Counted from the stretch's first letter, positions 26,593 through 34,988 are shown. The stretch: 64,000 nucleotides of DNA from Micromonospora sp. NBC_01813 (GCF_035917335.1 NZ_CP109067.1:2107001-2171000); one strand, 5' to 3'. Notes: generated by a model from the letters alone, not told the origin. Program-made: numbers and translations.

Positions 26593-27513
26593 TCACTTGA
26601 TCGCGCCGGAGCCGAGGCCGTTGCGCCAGAAGCGCTGCAGCAGCAGGAACGCGACGATCAGCGGCACGATCGACAGCAGTGCGCCGACCAGGACCAGGCC
26701 GCGTAGTTCCGGCAGCTGGTTGACCTGGGTGTTCCAGGTGTAGAGGCCGAGGGTGACCGGGAACAGCCGCTCGTCGCCGAGCATGATCAGCGGCAGCAGG
26801 AAGTTGTTCCAAACGGCGACGAAGTGGAACAGGAAGATGGTGACCAGGGCGGGCAGCATCAGCCGGGTGGAGACGGTGAAGAAGGTCCGCACCTCGCCGG
26901 AGCCGTCGATGCGGGCCGCCTCCAGCAGGTCGTCCGGCACGCTCGCGGCGGCGTAGATCCGGGCCAGGTAGACCCCGAACGGGTTGACCAGGCTGGGCAG
27001 GAAGACCGACCAGAAGGTGTTGGTGGCCTCGAACCGGCTGAAGATCAGGAACAGCGGCAGGGCGAGCGCGGTGGCCGGCACCAGTACGCCGCCGAGGACC
27101 ACGTTGAACAACGTCTCCCGGCCGGGGAAGCGGTACTTGGCCAGCGCGTACCCGCACATCGCGGCGAGCAGGGTGCCGATCAGTGCGGCGCCACCGGTGT
27201 AGGCGAGGCTGTTGAGGATCCACCGGGGGAAGACCCCGTCGCGGTAGGTCAGCACGTTGGTGACGTTGTCGACGAGTGAGAAGTCGTCGAACCACAGCGG
27301 GTTGCCCTGGGTGACCCGGCCGTCTGGCTTGGCCGAGGCGACCAGCAGCCACCAGATCGGCACCAGGAAGTACGCGGTGCAGACCAGCATCACCAGCATC
27401 GCCGCGGAGCGCGACAGCAGGCTCTCCCTGGTCGCCGTGCCGGCCGGCGACCGGCCGGCACGGGTCGGACGACTGGCGCGGGTCGGACGGCTGGCGCTCG
27501 TCGGGGCGCTCAT
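26593..27513 (-). CDS. ABC sugar transporter permease, MalG type
   Basis: A 306-residue inner-membrane permease with six membrane segments. The EAA loop (LEAARIDGSGEVRTFF) docks the ATPase. The N-terminal 25 residues contain a Thr/Arg/Pro repeat (SRPTRASRPTRAGR). AVWNNFLLPL near the last segments is typical for MalG-type subunits. ATG 27513 overlaps the stop of the MalF-type gene as ATGA. It pairs with that subunit to form the channel for galactoside uptake. Confidence 0.93.
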   Translation of the reverse strand: MSAPTSASRPTRASRPTRAGRSPAGTATRESLLSRSAAMLVMLVCTAYFLVPIWWLLVASAKPDGRVTQGNPLWFDDFSLVDNVTNVLTYRDGVFPRWILNSLAYTGGAALIGTLLAAMCGYALAKYRFPGRETLFNVVLGGVLVPATALALPLFLIFSRFEATNTFWSVFLPSLVNPFGVYLARIYAAASVPDDLLEAARIDGSGEVRTFFTVSTRLMLPALVTIFLFHFVAVWNNFLLPLIMLGDERLFPVTLGLYTWNTQVNQLPELRGLVLVGALLSIVPLIVAFLLLQRFWRNGLGSGAIK

Positions 27514-28451
27514 CGGGCGCTCCGGCGTCCGGTGAACTTCAGGAACGTGAACGACAGCACGAACGTCGCCAGGGCGAGCACCACCGAGAACGCCGCGGCC
27601 AGGTTGAAGTTCGGGATCGACGAGGTCGAGTAGACGGTCAGGTTGGGCGTGTAGGTGCTGGAGACCGCCGAGCTGAAGGTGCGGAACACCTGCGGTTCGG
27701 CCAGCAGCTGCAGGGTGCCGATGATGGAGAAGACGGTGGTCAGCACGATCGCCGGCATCACCAGCGGGATCTTGATGGACCAGGCGATCCGGGCCTGGCC
27801 GGCGCCGTCGAGCCGGGCGGCCTCGTAGATCTCCGGCGGGATCGCCAGCAGCGACGAATAGATGATCAACATGTTGTAGCCGACGTAGACCCAGGTGACG
27901 ACGTTGGCGATGGCCCACAGCACGAGGTCCGCGCCGAGCAGATCCACCTCGCCGGTCACCGCCGTGAACGGCGACAGGTTCGGCGAGTAGAGGAAACCCC
28001 ACATGATCGCCGCGACGACGCCGGGCACCGCGTACGGGACGAAGAACGCCAGCCGGAAGAACCGCCGCCCGCGTACCAGGTTGGAGTCGAGCAGCAGCGC
28101 CAGCAGCAGGGCGACGCCGAGCATCACCGGCACCTGCACGACGCCGAACAGCAGCACCCGGCCGATCGAGGACCAGAACGGGCCGTCGTCGAAGACCCGC
28201 TGGTACTGGGCGAGACCGCCGAAGACCTCCCGGGCCGGGCCGAAGGTGCCGGTGCGCTCCACGACGTGGAGCGACTGGACCACGGCGTACCCGATCGGGA
28301 CGGCGTAGAACAGGGCGAAGAGCACCCCGAACGGCGCCACGAACATGGCGATGGCACCCTTGTGCGGTACCGGCGCCCGGCGGCGACCGATTCGATCGTC
28401 GGCGGGCGCGCGTGCGGTGCCGCGCCGCTCGGCCGCGCTGGTTCTGCTCAA
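27510..28451 (-). CDS. ABC sugar transporter permease, MalF type
   Basis: A 313-residue permease with six membrane segments after a basic N-terminus. Markers are APFGVLFALFYAVPIGYAV (first segment), FFVPYAVPGVVAAIMW and the EAA loop YEAARLDGAGQARIAW. The start is TTG 28451, which overlaps the beta-galactosidase stop as TTGA and has AGAGAGGA about 11 nt upstream, an uncommon start supported by coupling. It is the second gene of the operon. Confidence 0.92.
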   Translation of the reverse strand: MSRTSAAERRGTARAPADDRIGRRRAPVPHKGAIAMFVAPFGVLFALFYAVPIGYAVVQSLHVVERTGTFGPAREVFGGLAQYQRVFDDGPFWSSIGRVLLFGVVQVPVMLGVALLLALLLDSNLVRGRRFFRLAFFVPYAVPGVVAAIMWGFLYSPNLSPFTAVTGEVDLLGADLVLWAIANVVTWVYVGYNMLIIYSSLLAIPPEIYEAARLDGAGQARIAWSIKIPLVMPAIVLTTVFSIIGTLQLLAEPQVFRTFSSAVSSTYTPNLTVYSTSSIPNFNLAAAFSVVLALATFVLSFTFLKFTGRRSAR

Positions 28452-30475
28452 CTGACCGGTTCCTCTCTGACGACACGGACCTCACCGGGGCCGACCCGCA
28501 GTGCCCCGGTGACCGGCTTGCCGGTGACCAACTCGTGGCCGGCGACCGGGTGGCGGATCTCGCGCCGTCCGTGGTTGACGACGAACAGGTAGCTGCGGCC
28601 GTCGCCGGTACGGCGGACCACCTCGACCGAGCCGTCGTTCTCCGGGCCGGCCGGCACCACCCCGGCGGCGTCGACCGCGCCACGGAGCACGTCGCGCAGC
28701 CCGTCGGGCCGCAGTGCGGTGGCCACGTACCAGGCGGTTCCGGCGCCGTAGCTGTTGCGGGTGACCGCTGGCGTGCCGGGCAGCGGCCCGTCGGCGTAGC
28801 GGGCGAACGCGGTGGCGGTGGTGGTCCGCAGCCGTTCGGTCCACCACCGGGCGCGGGCACCGTTGTCCAGGGTGATCTCGTCGCCGGGCAGCAACGGCAC
28901 GAACTCCTCGCCGACGACGCCGAGCAGGTCGCGGAAGGCACCCGGGTATCCACCGAGGCGGATCCGGTCGTGTTCGTCGACGATGCCGCTGTAGAAGGTG
29001 ACCAGCAGTTGGCCGCCGCCGTCGACGTAGCGGGCGATGGCGGCCGCCTGGCCGTCGGTGACCAGGTGCAGGCAGGGGACGACGACCAGCCGGTAGCCGG
29101 TCAGGTCGGCGTCGGGGGCGACGACGTCACAGGTGACGCCGAGTTCCCGCAGCCCGGTGTAGGCGGCGTGCACCTGGTCGAGGTAGCGGATCTCCTGCGA
29201 CGGTCGGGCCGGGCCGTCGGCCGACCACCAGGACTCCCAACTGAACAGCAGGGCCACGTCGGTCCGTACCCGGGTACCGGCGACCTCGTCGATGCGGTCC
29301 AGCGTGTCGGACAGCCGCAGCACCTCCCGCCAGGCGGTGGTGTCGGTGCCGGCGTGCGGCAGCATCGCGGAGTGGTACTTCTCGGCGCCGGCGGCGGACG
29401 CCCGCCACTGGAAGAAGCAGACCGAGTCGGCGCCCCGGGCGATGTGGGTGAGCGAGTTGCGGATCATCTGGCCCGGCTCCTTGGCGAGGTTCCAGGGCTG
29501 CCAGTTGACCGCCCCGGCCGCCTGCTCCATCAACATCCAGGGGGCCCCGCCGGCCAGGCCACGGGTGAGGTCGGCGGCGAAGGAGAGCTCGGCGACCGGG
29601 TCGCCGAGGCGATGGTCCAGGTAGTGGTCGTTGGCGATGAGATCCAGCTCGGGAGCCCAGGACCAGTAGTCTAGGTTCCTGATATGGGCGGTTACCATCA
29701 GATTAGTGGTAATTGGTGCGGCGCTGTGCCGACGCAGCACCGCCGCCTCGGCGCGGTAGTGCTCGAGTAGTTCAGCGGAGCTGAACCGGTGGAAGTCCAG
29801 CACCTGCGCCGGGTTGGGCACGGACAGGTTCGCCCGGGGCGGGGCCACCTCGTCCCAGTCGCTGTAGCCCTGACTCCAGAACGCCGTTGCCCAGGCGTCG
29901 TTGAGCGCCTCGACGCTGCCGTAGTGCTGTCGTAGCCAGCGGCGGAACGCCACCGCGCTGGCCTCGTCGTAGCACAGTGCGTTGTGGCAGCCGAGTTCGT
30001 TGGAGACGTGCCACAGCGCCAGCGCGGGGTGCTCGCCGTACCGTCGGGCGACCTGCTCGACCAGGGCCAGCGCCCGTTCCCGGAAGACCGGCGAGCTCGG
30101 ACACCAGGCCTGCCGGCCGCCCGGGAAGCGGGTGGTGCCGTCGGCCGCCTGGGGAAGCACCTCGGGATGCCGGGTGGTCAGCCAGGGCGGCGGGGACGCG
30201 GTGCCGGTGCCCAGGTTGAGCCGGATGCCGGCGGTGTGCAGCAGTTCGACGACCTCGTCGAGCGCGGTGAAGTCGTACTCGCCCGGCCGGGGCTCGACGC
30301 TCGACCAGCCGAAGATGTTGATCGCGACCAGGTCGACGCCGGCCTGGCGCATCAGCGCGACATCCTCCCGCCACACCTGCGGCGACCACTGCTCCGGGTT
30401 GTAGTCGCAGCCCAGCGCGATGCCGCAGATCGGCGGCACCAGTGGCGGGGCGGGACGGCCGGGGGGCAGGGTCAT
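28448..30475 (-). CDS. Beta-galactosidase, GH42
   Basis: A 675-residue GH42 enzyme hydrolysing terminal beta-galactose. Domain A is a TIM barrel with GCDYNPEQW near the start, the acid/base E160 in WHVSNELGCHN and the nucleophile E317 in WMLMEQAAGAVNW. Domain B is the trimerisation fold (VALLFSWESWW, LVVVPCLHLV) and domain C the short beta end (SYLFVVNHG). There is no signal peptide, so it is cytoplasmic. It is first in the operon, ahead of the transporter genes, and divergent from lacI. ATG 30475 has GAGGA upstream. Codons 253-270 (29666-29719) are unusually A/T-rich at the third position. Confidence 0.94.
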   Translation of the reverse strand: MTLPPGRPAPPLVPPICGIALGCDYNPEQWSPQVWREDVALMRQAGVDLVAINIFGWSSVEPRPGEYDFTALDEVVELLHTAGIRLNLGTGTASPPPWLTTRHPEVLPQAADGTTRFPGGRQAWCPSSPVFRERALALVEQVARRYGEHPALALWHVSNELGCHNALCYDEASAVAFRRWLRQHYGSVEALNDAWATAFWSQGYSDWDEVAPPRANLSVPNPAQVLDFHRFSSAELLEHYRAEAAVLRRHSAAPITTNLMVTAHIRNLDYWSWAPELDLIANDHYLDHRLGDPVAELSFAADLTRGLAGGAPWMLMEQAAGAVNWQPWNLAKEPGQMIRNSLTHIARGADSVCFFQWRASAAGAEKYHSAMLPHAGTDTTAWREVLRLSDTLDRIDEVAGTRVRTDVALLFSWESWWSADGPARPSQEIRYLDQVHAAYTGLRELGVTCDVVAPDADLTGYRLVVVPCLHLVTDGQAAAIARYVDGGGQLLVTFYSGIVDEHDRIRLGGYPGAFRDLLGVVGEEFVPLLPGDEITLDNGARARWWTERLRTTTATAFARYADGPLPGTPAVTRNSYGAGTAWYVATALRPDGLRDVLRGAVDAAGVVPAGPENDGSVEVVRRTGDGRSYLFVVNHGRREIRHPVAGHELVTGKPVTGALRVGPGEVRVVREEPVS

Positions 30476-30508
30476 CGATCGGTTCCTCGCTGGTCGGTGC
30501 CGGGCAGC

Positions 30509-30526
30509 TGTGTGCACGTGCACACA
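30509..30526. promoter_or_regulatory. Perfect 18-bp palindrome, probable LacI-family operator
   Basis: TGTGTGCACGTGCACACA is a perfect palindrome, 34 bp ahead of the beta-galactosidase start in the gap divergent from the lacI gene. Its centre (30517/30518) has a CG step, as LacI-family operators typically do. The spacing suggests it covers the galactosidase promoter or transcript start. Confidence 0.7.
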
Positions 30527-30553
30527 TTTCCGGAAGCGAACATCCGGCGAACG

Positions 30554-30575
30554 AATGTGTGAACGTGCACACGTT
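30554..30575. promoter_or_regulatory. Second, imperfect palindrome, probable LacI-family operator
   Basis: The sequence AATGTGTGAACGTGCACACGTT is an imperfect palindrome matching the first operator in its core (14 of 16 symmetric positions). The centre (30564/30565) is 47 bp from that of the first. Two such sites would allow cooperative binding and autoregulation of the regulator gene, which begins at 30625. Confidence 0.65.
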
Positions 30576-30624
30576 AGAACCGCGTTCCGTGGCAGGTCAA
30601 GGCCCTGCCGCTAAAGTGTTCGAC

Positions 30625-31647
30625 GTGAGCCGGCCCCGACCGACGTCGAAGCGCGCCACGGTGCACGACGTCGCCGCCGCCGCTGGCGTCTCGCGTGGCA
30701 CCGTCAGCCGGGTGCTCAACGGCGGGTACGTCTCCCCCACCGCCCGCGCCGCGATCGTCGCCGCCATCGCCGAGGTCGGCTACGTGCCCAACACCGCCGC
30801 CCGCAACCTGGTGACCCAGCGATCCCAGGCGGTCGGCTTCATCGTGCTGGAACCGCACTCGCTGTTCCTGGAGGACCCCAACATCGGCTCCATCATGCTG
30901 GGCGCCAACTCGGTGCTCTCCGTCGCCGAGTACCAGATGGTCAGCCTGGTCATCGACTCCGACCGGGACACCGAACGGGTCGCCCGCTACCTCAGCGGCG
31001 GCTTCGTCGACGGCGCGGTGATCGTCTCGGCCCGCGTCCACGACCCGATCACCCGGGTCGTCACCGACCTGAAGCTACCGGCCACCTTCGTCGGGCACCC
31101 GCCCGATCTGGCGCAGGAGATCCCGTTCGTCGGCGTCGACAACGTCGGTTCCGCCCGCGAGATCACCACCCGGCTGGCCGCCACCGGCCGGCACCGCATC
31201 GGCATGATCGCCGCCGCCCTGAACCGGGACTCCGGCGCCGACCGCCTCGCCGGCTTCCGGCAGGCCCTCGGCGACCTGTTCGACCCTCGCCTGGTCGCCG
31301 AGGTCCCGCTCTACGACTACTCGTGTGGCGTCGACGGGATGCGGGCCCTGCTGGCACAGTCACCCGACATCGACGGCGTCTTCGCCGCCTCGGACGCGGT
31401 CGCCGCCGGCGCGATCCAGGTGCTGCGCGAGGCCGGCCGGACGGTCCCCGGCGATGTCGGCGTCGTCGGATTCGACGACAGTTCCTGGGCCCAACGCACC
31501 AATCCGCCGCTGTCCACCGTGCACCAACCGGCGAAGGAGATCGGCGCCCGCGCCGCCGATTTGGTGCTCAGCCAGATCAACGGCGACCACATCGCCGCCG
31601 GCGGAGCACTACTGCCCACCCCCGTTGTCTGGCGCGGCTCCGCCTGA
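30625..31647 (+). CDS. LacI-family transcriptional regulator of the galactoside locus
   Basis: A 340-residue repressor. The N-terminal helix-turn-helix reads ATVHDVAAAAGVSRGTVSRVLNG, with the hinge-helix region ARNLVTQRS. The periplasmic-binding-like core has VGFIVLEPHSLFLEDPNIG, VDGAVIVSA, FVGVDNVG and GVVGFDDSSWAQRTNPPLSTVHQP. It is divergent from the galactosidase/ABC operon and very likely represses it through the two palindromes between them until a galactoside binds. GTG 30625 is chosen; GTG 30616 is also in frame, and neither has a clear ribosome binding site. Confidence 0.93.
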   Translation: MSRPRPTSKRATVHDVAAAAGVSRGTVSRVLNGGYVSPTARAAIVAAIAEVGYVPNTAARNLVTQRSQAVGFIVLEPHSLFLEDPNIGSIMLGANSVLSVAEYQMVSLVIDSDRDTERVARYLSGGFVDGAVIVSARVHDPITRVVTDLKLPATFVGHPPDLAQEIPFVGVDNVGSAREITTRLAATGRHRIGMIAAALNRDSGADRLAGFRQALGDLFDPRLVAEVPLYDYSCGVDGMRALLAQSPDIDGVFAASDAVAAGAIQVLREAGRTVPGDVGVVGFDDSSWAQRTNPPLSTVHQPAKEIGARAADLVLSQINGDHIAAGGALLPTPVVWRGSA

Positions 31648-31723
31648 CCGCCGCCCAGGACCGCCGCGATCAGCCGTCAGGCGACCAGCGGCCAGTGGCC
31701 AGTGGCCAGGCGGCCGGCCGCCG

Positions 31724-32055
31724 TCAGCTCCGGCGGATCGCCTCGACCAGAAGACCGCCGCTGTCCTGCAGCACGTTCCAGACCAGGCCGTAGTCCTGCC
31801 GGTCGATCTCGGCGGTCGCGCTGAACCCGAAGAGATCCTGCCCGTACGGATCGTGCCGAGCACCACCGAACTCGACCTGTTCGGGTCGCCGACCTGCTGC
31901 CGCTGGATGCCGGTGCTGCGGTACTCCAGGGTGGGATAGCGCCGCACGTCGAGAAAGTCGGCACTGCACAGGTGGGTGTCCCGCTCGGCATGCCCGGTGT
32001 CGATGATGCTGGCGGTCTGGATGCTCGCCGTCACCTGGGAACGCAGCGGGTCGTG
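31724..32055 (-). pseudogene. Remnant of a YceI-like gene
   Basis: One frame (from about 32055) reads DPLRSQVTASIQTASIIDTG, ERDTHLCSADFLDVRRYPTLEYRSTG, an excellent match to the middle of YceI-family proteins (isoprenoid-binding lipocalin-like). After about 31885 the match continues in a different frame with DLFGFSATAEIDRQDYGLVWN and ends VEAIRRS at 31724. About 50 residues of the normal family core are missing between the two parts, so there is an internal deletion with frame loss. The 5' part is cut off near the left end of the TnpB element. This is a dead gene. Confidence 0.72.
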
Positions 32056-32214
32056 TCATCAGAGTCCTTCCGTGGATACTTCGGCCTTCAAGCCGGAGAG
32101 GAAACGGAACCCCTGCGGAGCAGGGCAGAGATAGCCGATCCGCCGCCAGGGCGGATCGGCGTCCATCCACACGCCGCCCCGGGGCTCACCGGTCGGATTG
32201 CTAGACTGTGGACT
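32056..32214 (+). repeat. Left end of the IS605/IS1341-type element
   Basis: This stretch between the YceI remnant and tnpB contains three small hairpins: CTTCGGCCTTCAAGCCGGAG, CCCTGC-GGA-GCAGGG and GATCCGCC-GCCAGG-CGGATC. Imperfect subterminal palindromes are what TnpA-type transposases recognise in this family. The outer boundary, near 32056, is inferred from where the YceI similarity breaks. No tnpA is present. Confidence 0.55.
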
Positions 32215-33453
32215 GTGTCCAGGACCGTGAAGCGGGCGTTCAAGTACCGCTTCTACCCGACCCCCGGGCAGGCCGCCGAGCTTGCCCGGACGTTCGGCTG
32301 CGTCCGGCTGGTCTACAACATGGCACTGGCCGCCCGCACGCAGGCGTGGACCCAACGCCAGGAACGGATCACCTACAACGCCACCTCGGCGATGCTGACC
32401 GCGTTGAAGAAGACCGACGAACTCGCGTTCCTCAACGACGTCTCCTCCGTCCCTCTGCAGCAGGCGCTGCGGCACCTGCAGGTCGCGTTCACCAACTTCT
32501 GGACCAAACGTGCCCGGTATCCGACGTTCAAGTCGAGGAAGCGGTCGCGGCGGTCGGCGGAGTACACCGCCAGCGCGTTCCGCTGGCGCGACGGCCGACT
32601 CACCCTCGCCAAGATGTCCGATCCGCTGGACATCGTCTGGTCCCGGCCACTGCCCGCCGGTGTGGTGCCGTCGACGGTGTCGCAGGACCCGGCGGGCCGC
32701 TGGTTCGTCTCCCTGCTCTGCGACGACGGGATCGAGCCAGCCCCGGCCTCCACTGCTGTGGTGGGGGTCGACGCCGGGCTCGACAGCCTGTTCACCCTGT
32801 CGACCGGGGAGAAGATCCCCAACCCGAGGCACGAACGCCGTGACCGAGCCGCCCTGGCCCGGGCCCAGCGGAACCTCGCGCGTAAGGCCCGAGGTTCGGC
32901 GAACCGGGCCAAAGCTCGCCTGAGGGTGGCGCGGGTTCATGCCCGGATCGCCGACCGCCGTCGCGACCACCTGCACAAACTCACCACTCGGCTCGTGCGT
33001 GAAAACCAAACGCTCGTGATCGAGGACCTGACCGTCCGCAACATGATGGCCAACCACAGTCTGGCCCGCGCCATCTCGGACGCGGGCTGGCGGCAGTTCC
33101 GCACCATGCTGGGGTACAAGGCGGACTGGTACGGCCGGGACCTGCTGGTCGTGGACCGCTGGTTCCCGTCGACCCGGCTGTGCTCGGCCTGTGGTGCTCT
33201 GGCTGAACACCTGCCGTTGGCGGTCCGGTCGTGGACGTGCCGGTGTGGGCAGGCCCATGACCGGGATGTGAACGCGGCTCGCAACATTCTCGCGGAGGGG
33301 CTCTCCGTGACTGCCTGTGGAGGCGGTGTAAGACCTCAACGAGAGTCCTCCTCTCGGACGGGGCGGTCGTCGGTGAAACAGGAACCCCCTGGGGCGACCC
33401 AGGGAATCCCCGTCCTGCGGGGAGGAAGTCAACGTCGCGTCTTCCCCCGGTAG
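32215..33453 (+). CDS. tnpB: TnpB, IS605/IS1341-type RNA-guided endonuclease
   Basis: A 412-residue TnpB. The N-terminus (KRAFKYRFYPTPGQ) and helical WED/REC region precede the split RuvC domain, whose acidic residues are all present: D186 in VGVDAGLD, E270 in LVIEDL and D351 in HDRDVNAARN. A zinc ribbon has C323/C326 (CSAC) and C342/C344 (CRC). TnpB proteins are guided by a right-end RNA to cut DNA beside a short target motif, favouring element retention. GTG 32215 is chosen; GTG 32227 is possible. No tnpA is present, so mobility needs a transposase in trans. The frame runs through the right end, and its last codons and stop lie in flanking DNA. Confidence 0.93.
   Translation: MSRTVKRAFKYRFYPTPGQAAELARTFGCVRLVYNMALAARTQAWTQRQERITYNATSAMLTALKKTDELAFLNDVSSVPLQQALRHLQVAFTNFWTKRARYPTFKSRKRSRRSAEYTASAFRWRDGRLTLAKMSDPLDIVWSRPLPAGVVPSTVSQDPAGRWFVSLLCDDGIEPAPASTAVVGVDAGLDSLFTLSTGEKIPNPRHERRDRAALARAQRNLARKARGSANRAKARLRVARVHARIADRRRDHLHKLTTRLVRENQTLVIEDLTVRNMMANHSLARAISDAGWRQFRTMLGYKADWYGRDLLVVDRWFPSTRLCSACGALAEHLPLAVRSWTCRCGQAHDRDVNAARNILAEGLSVTACGGGVRPQRESSSRTGRSSVKQEPPGATQGIPVLRGGSQRRVFPR
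33290..33432 (+). ncRNA. Probable TnpB right-end guide RNA (omega/reRNA) scaffold
   Basis: The 3' end of tnpB and the right end of the element contain hairpins CCCTGGG-GCGA-CCCAGGG (33388-33405) and CCCC-GTCCTGC-GGGG (about 33409-33423), ending GGAGGAAGTCAA at 33432. This layout and the terminal GTCAA are characteristic of right ends in actinobacterial IS605-type elements, whose RNA serves as the guide scaffold. The guide would be the flanking sequence from 33433 onward (CGTCGCGTCTTCC). The 5' boundary is only approximate. Confidence 0.55.
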
Positions 33454-33761
33454 CAGTGCCTGTTTGCCAAGCACAAGTAGGGTGCGCCGGAATCCCGCCA
33501 GGCTGACTGGCGGGTGGATCATCACGTGGCGCCGCCGCGCCGACCCACAGACCGACGCCCTGACCAACGGACAACCGGGCCGTATGAATGTTACTTCTTT
33601 TCCCATTATCAAGCCGATCGACCCGGGCCATTGGCAAATAAATCGTTGACGGCAGCGAAACATCGACTCTTACGGCAAGCGCAACCAGCTATCGCGCCTC
33701 TTCCGTGCTACAAACTCATCTGACAACCAGCCGTTACGCGAAACGTGAAAGGGGCAACTCT
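33454..33761. other. 308-bp intergenic region between the IS element and a secreted-protein gene
   Basis: The left part, just past the element, holds a perfect 8-bp hairpin (CCCGCCAG-GCTGA-CTGGCGGG, 33494-33514). The minus strand of 33433-33530 reads into HPPVSLAG and LLPGEDATLT, possibly the missing N-terminal part of the broken YceI-like gene. From about 33580 the composition is AT-rich (TGTTACTTCTTTTCCC, GGCAAATAAATCG) and is the likely promoter region for the gene starting at 33762. Confidence 0.45.
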
Positions 33762-34817
33762 TTGAGAAACATTCGATTTGCCACACGCGGCAGAGGCGGC
33801 GCACATCGCGCCGTCGAACCACCTTCCTCCGGCAACCGGAAACGGCGACTCGTAGTCGGGGCCGTCGTGGCCTCCGCCCTGGTGGCCGGCGCCACCATCG
33901 CACCACAGGCGTACGCCACCACGGACTTCACCGGGCCCGGCATCCGCACCACCGTGGTGGACGCCGTCACCAGCGAGCCGGTCACGGACATCTGCGTATT
34001 CGCCGTACCGGTATTCACATTCAGCTTTTCCGACGTGTGTCCCTCCCGCAGTGACTCACGGGGACGAGTGAACGTTTCGGTGCCCGGTACCGGGTCCTAC
34101 AACCTCTTCGCCTTGCCCGACTCGGGCAGCCCGTACGGTGCCCAGTGGGTAGGCCAGACCGGTGGCACCGGAACCCAGAAGAACGCACGCTGGTTCACCT
34201 TCACCGCCGACGACATCAAGCCGGGCCCGACCATCCAGCTCGACCCCCGCTCGCTGGCCATCGGGTCCGTGACCGGCACCGACGAGGCACCGGTCGTCAA
34301 CGGCACCGTCGGCATCGTGGCACCGATCCCGGACGGGTCCCGGGACCCGCGGTACTCGCTGGTGGCCGAGGACGGCAGCTACACCATCGACTGGCTCGGA
34401 CCGTACGAGTGGCCACTGCTGTTCAAGGCCGACGGCTACCCGTACCAGTGGAGTGGCCACGTCGGCAACCGGCTGCGCGCCGAACTGGTGGACGCTGACA
34501 TCAACGCCGTGCCCTACGAGTACCAACTCGAGGCCGGAACCACGGTGAACATCGAGATCGCCGACCCGCCACAGGGGCCGGGCCGGATCGTGCTGCACAA
34601 CGTCAGCACGAAGGACCCGGTCGGGATGGTCGAGCTCGACGAGGCGCAGACCAGTGCGTCGCTGGCGATCCTGCCCCGGCAACAGGTGAAGATCCACTGT
34701 GTCTGCAGCGGGGAGCTGCGCTGGCACGGTGGCACCGACTTCACCAGTGCCACCGGCGAGCCGATTCGCACCAACGGCCCGCAGACCATCGCGTTCACTC
34801 AGCCCGAACTGAGCTGA
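33762..34817 (+). CDS. Secreted protein with Ig/carboxypeptidase-regulatory-like repeats
   Basis: A 351-residue exported protein of unknown function. The start is TTG 33762, set by AAAGGGG 7 nt upstream. A long positively charged leader (ending NRKRR, about residue 30) precedes a hydrophobic core (VGAVVASALVAGATIA) and a likely cleavage site at AYATT. The mature part contains beta-sandwich-like modules: IRTTVVDAVTSEPVTDICVF, RGRVNVSVPGTGSYNLFA, VVNGTVGIVAPIPD and SYTIDWLGPYEW. These resemble carboxypeptidase regulatory-like domains found in surface proteins. There are four Cys (DIC, DVC and the close pair HCVC), possibly in two disulfides. A hairpin terminator follows. Confidence 0.72.
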   Translation: MRNIRFATRGRGGAHRAVEPPSSGNRKRRLVVGAVVASALVAGATIAPQAYATTDFTGPGIRTTVVDAVTSEPVTDICVFAVPVFTFSFSDVCPSRSDSRGRVNVSVPGTGSYNLFALPDSGSPYGAQWVGQTGGTGTQKNARWFTFTADDIKPGPTIQLDPRSLAIGSVTGTDEAPVVNGTVGIVAPIPDGSRDPRYSLVAEDGSYTIDWLGPYEWPLLFKADGYPYQWSGHVGNRLRAELVDADINAVPYEYQLEAGTTVNIEIADPPQGPGRIVLHNVSTKDPVGMVELDEAQTSASLAILPRQQVKIHCVCSGELRWHGGTDFTSATGEPIRTNGPQTIAFTQPELS

Positions 34818-34833
34818 CCCGAGGCGCGTCACC

Positions 34834-34872
34834 CGCCGGCCCGGTGGTCCTTCGTGGACCGTCGGGCCGGCG
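34834..34872 (+). terminator. Terminator hairpin with UUCG tetraloop
   Basis: A 17-bp stem (CGCCGGCCCGGTGGTCC / GGACCGTCGGGCCGGCG, two G-U pairs) is capped by TTCG, a very stable tetraloop. It begins 17 bp after the secreted-protein stop codon. Confidence 0.75.
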
Positions 34873-34988
34873 TTGGTGGCGGCCGGGGCCGCGACGACCA
34901 GGGTCGATGATTACTCTAACGAACCGTTTGACTACATGAAGTACACTTAACTGCCTACGGTCACCCGGACACGGGGAGGCGTACGGCG

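Noticed and set aside
32056-33453. A complete autonomous IS605 element
   Set aside because: No tnpA (Y1 transposase) frame exists on either side of tnpB; only a TnpB-type element is supported.
34921-34950. A promoter with TTGACT and TACACT ahead of the septum-formation lipoprotein gene
   Set aside because: The two boxes are only 8 bp apart, too close for a sigma-70 type promoter.
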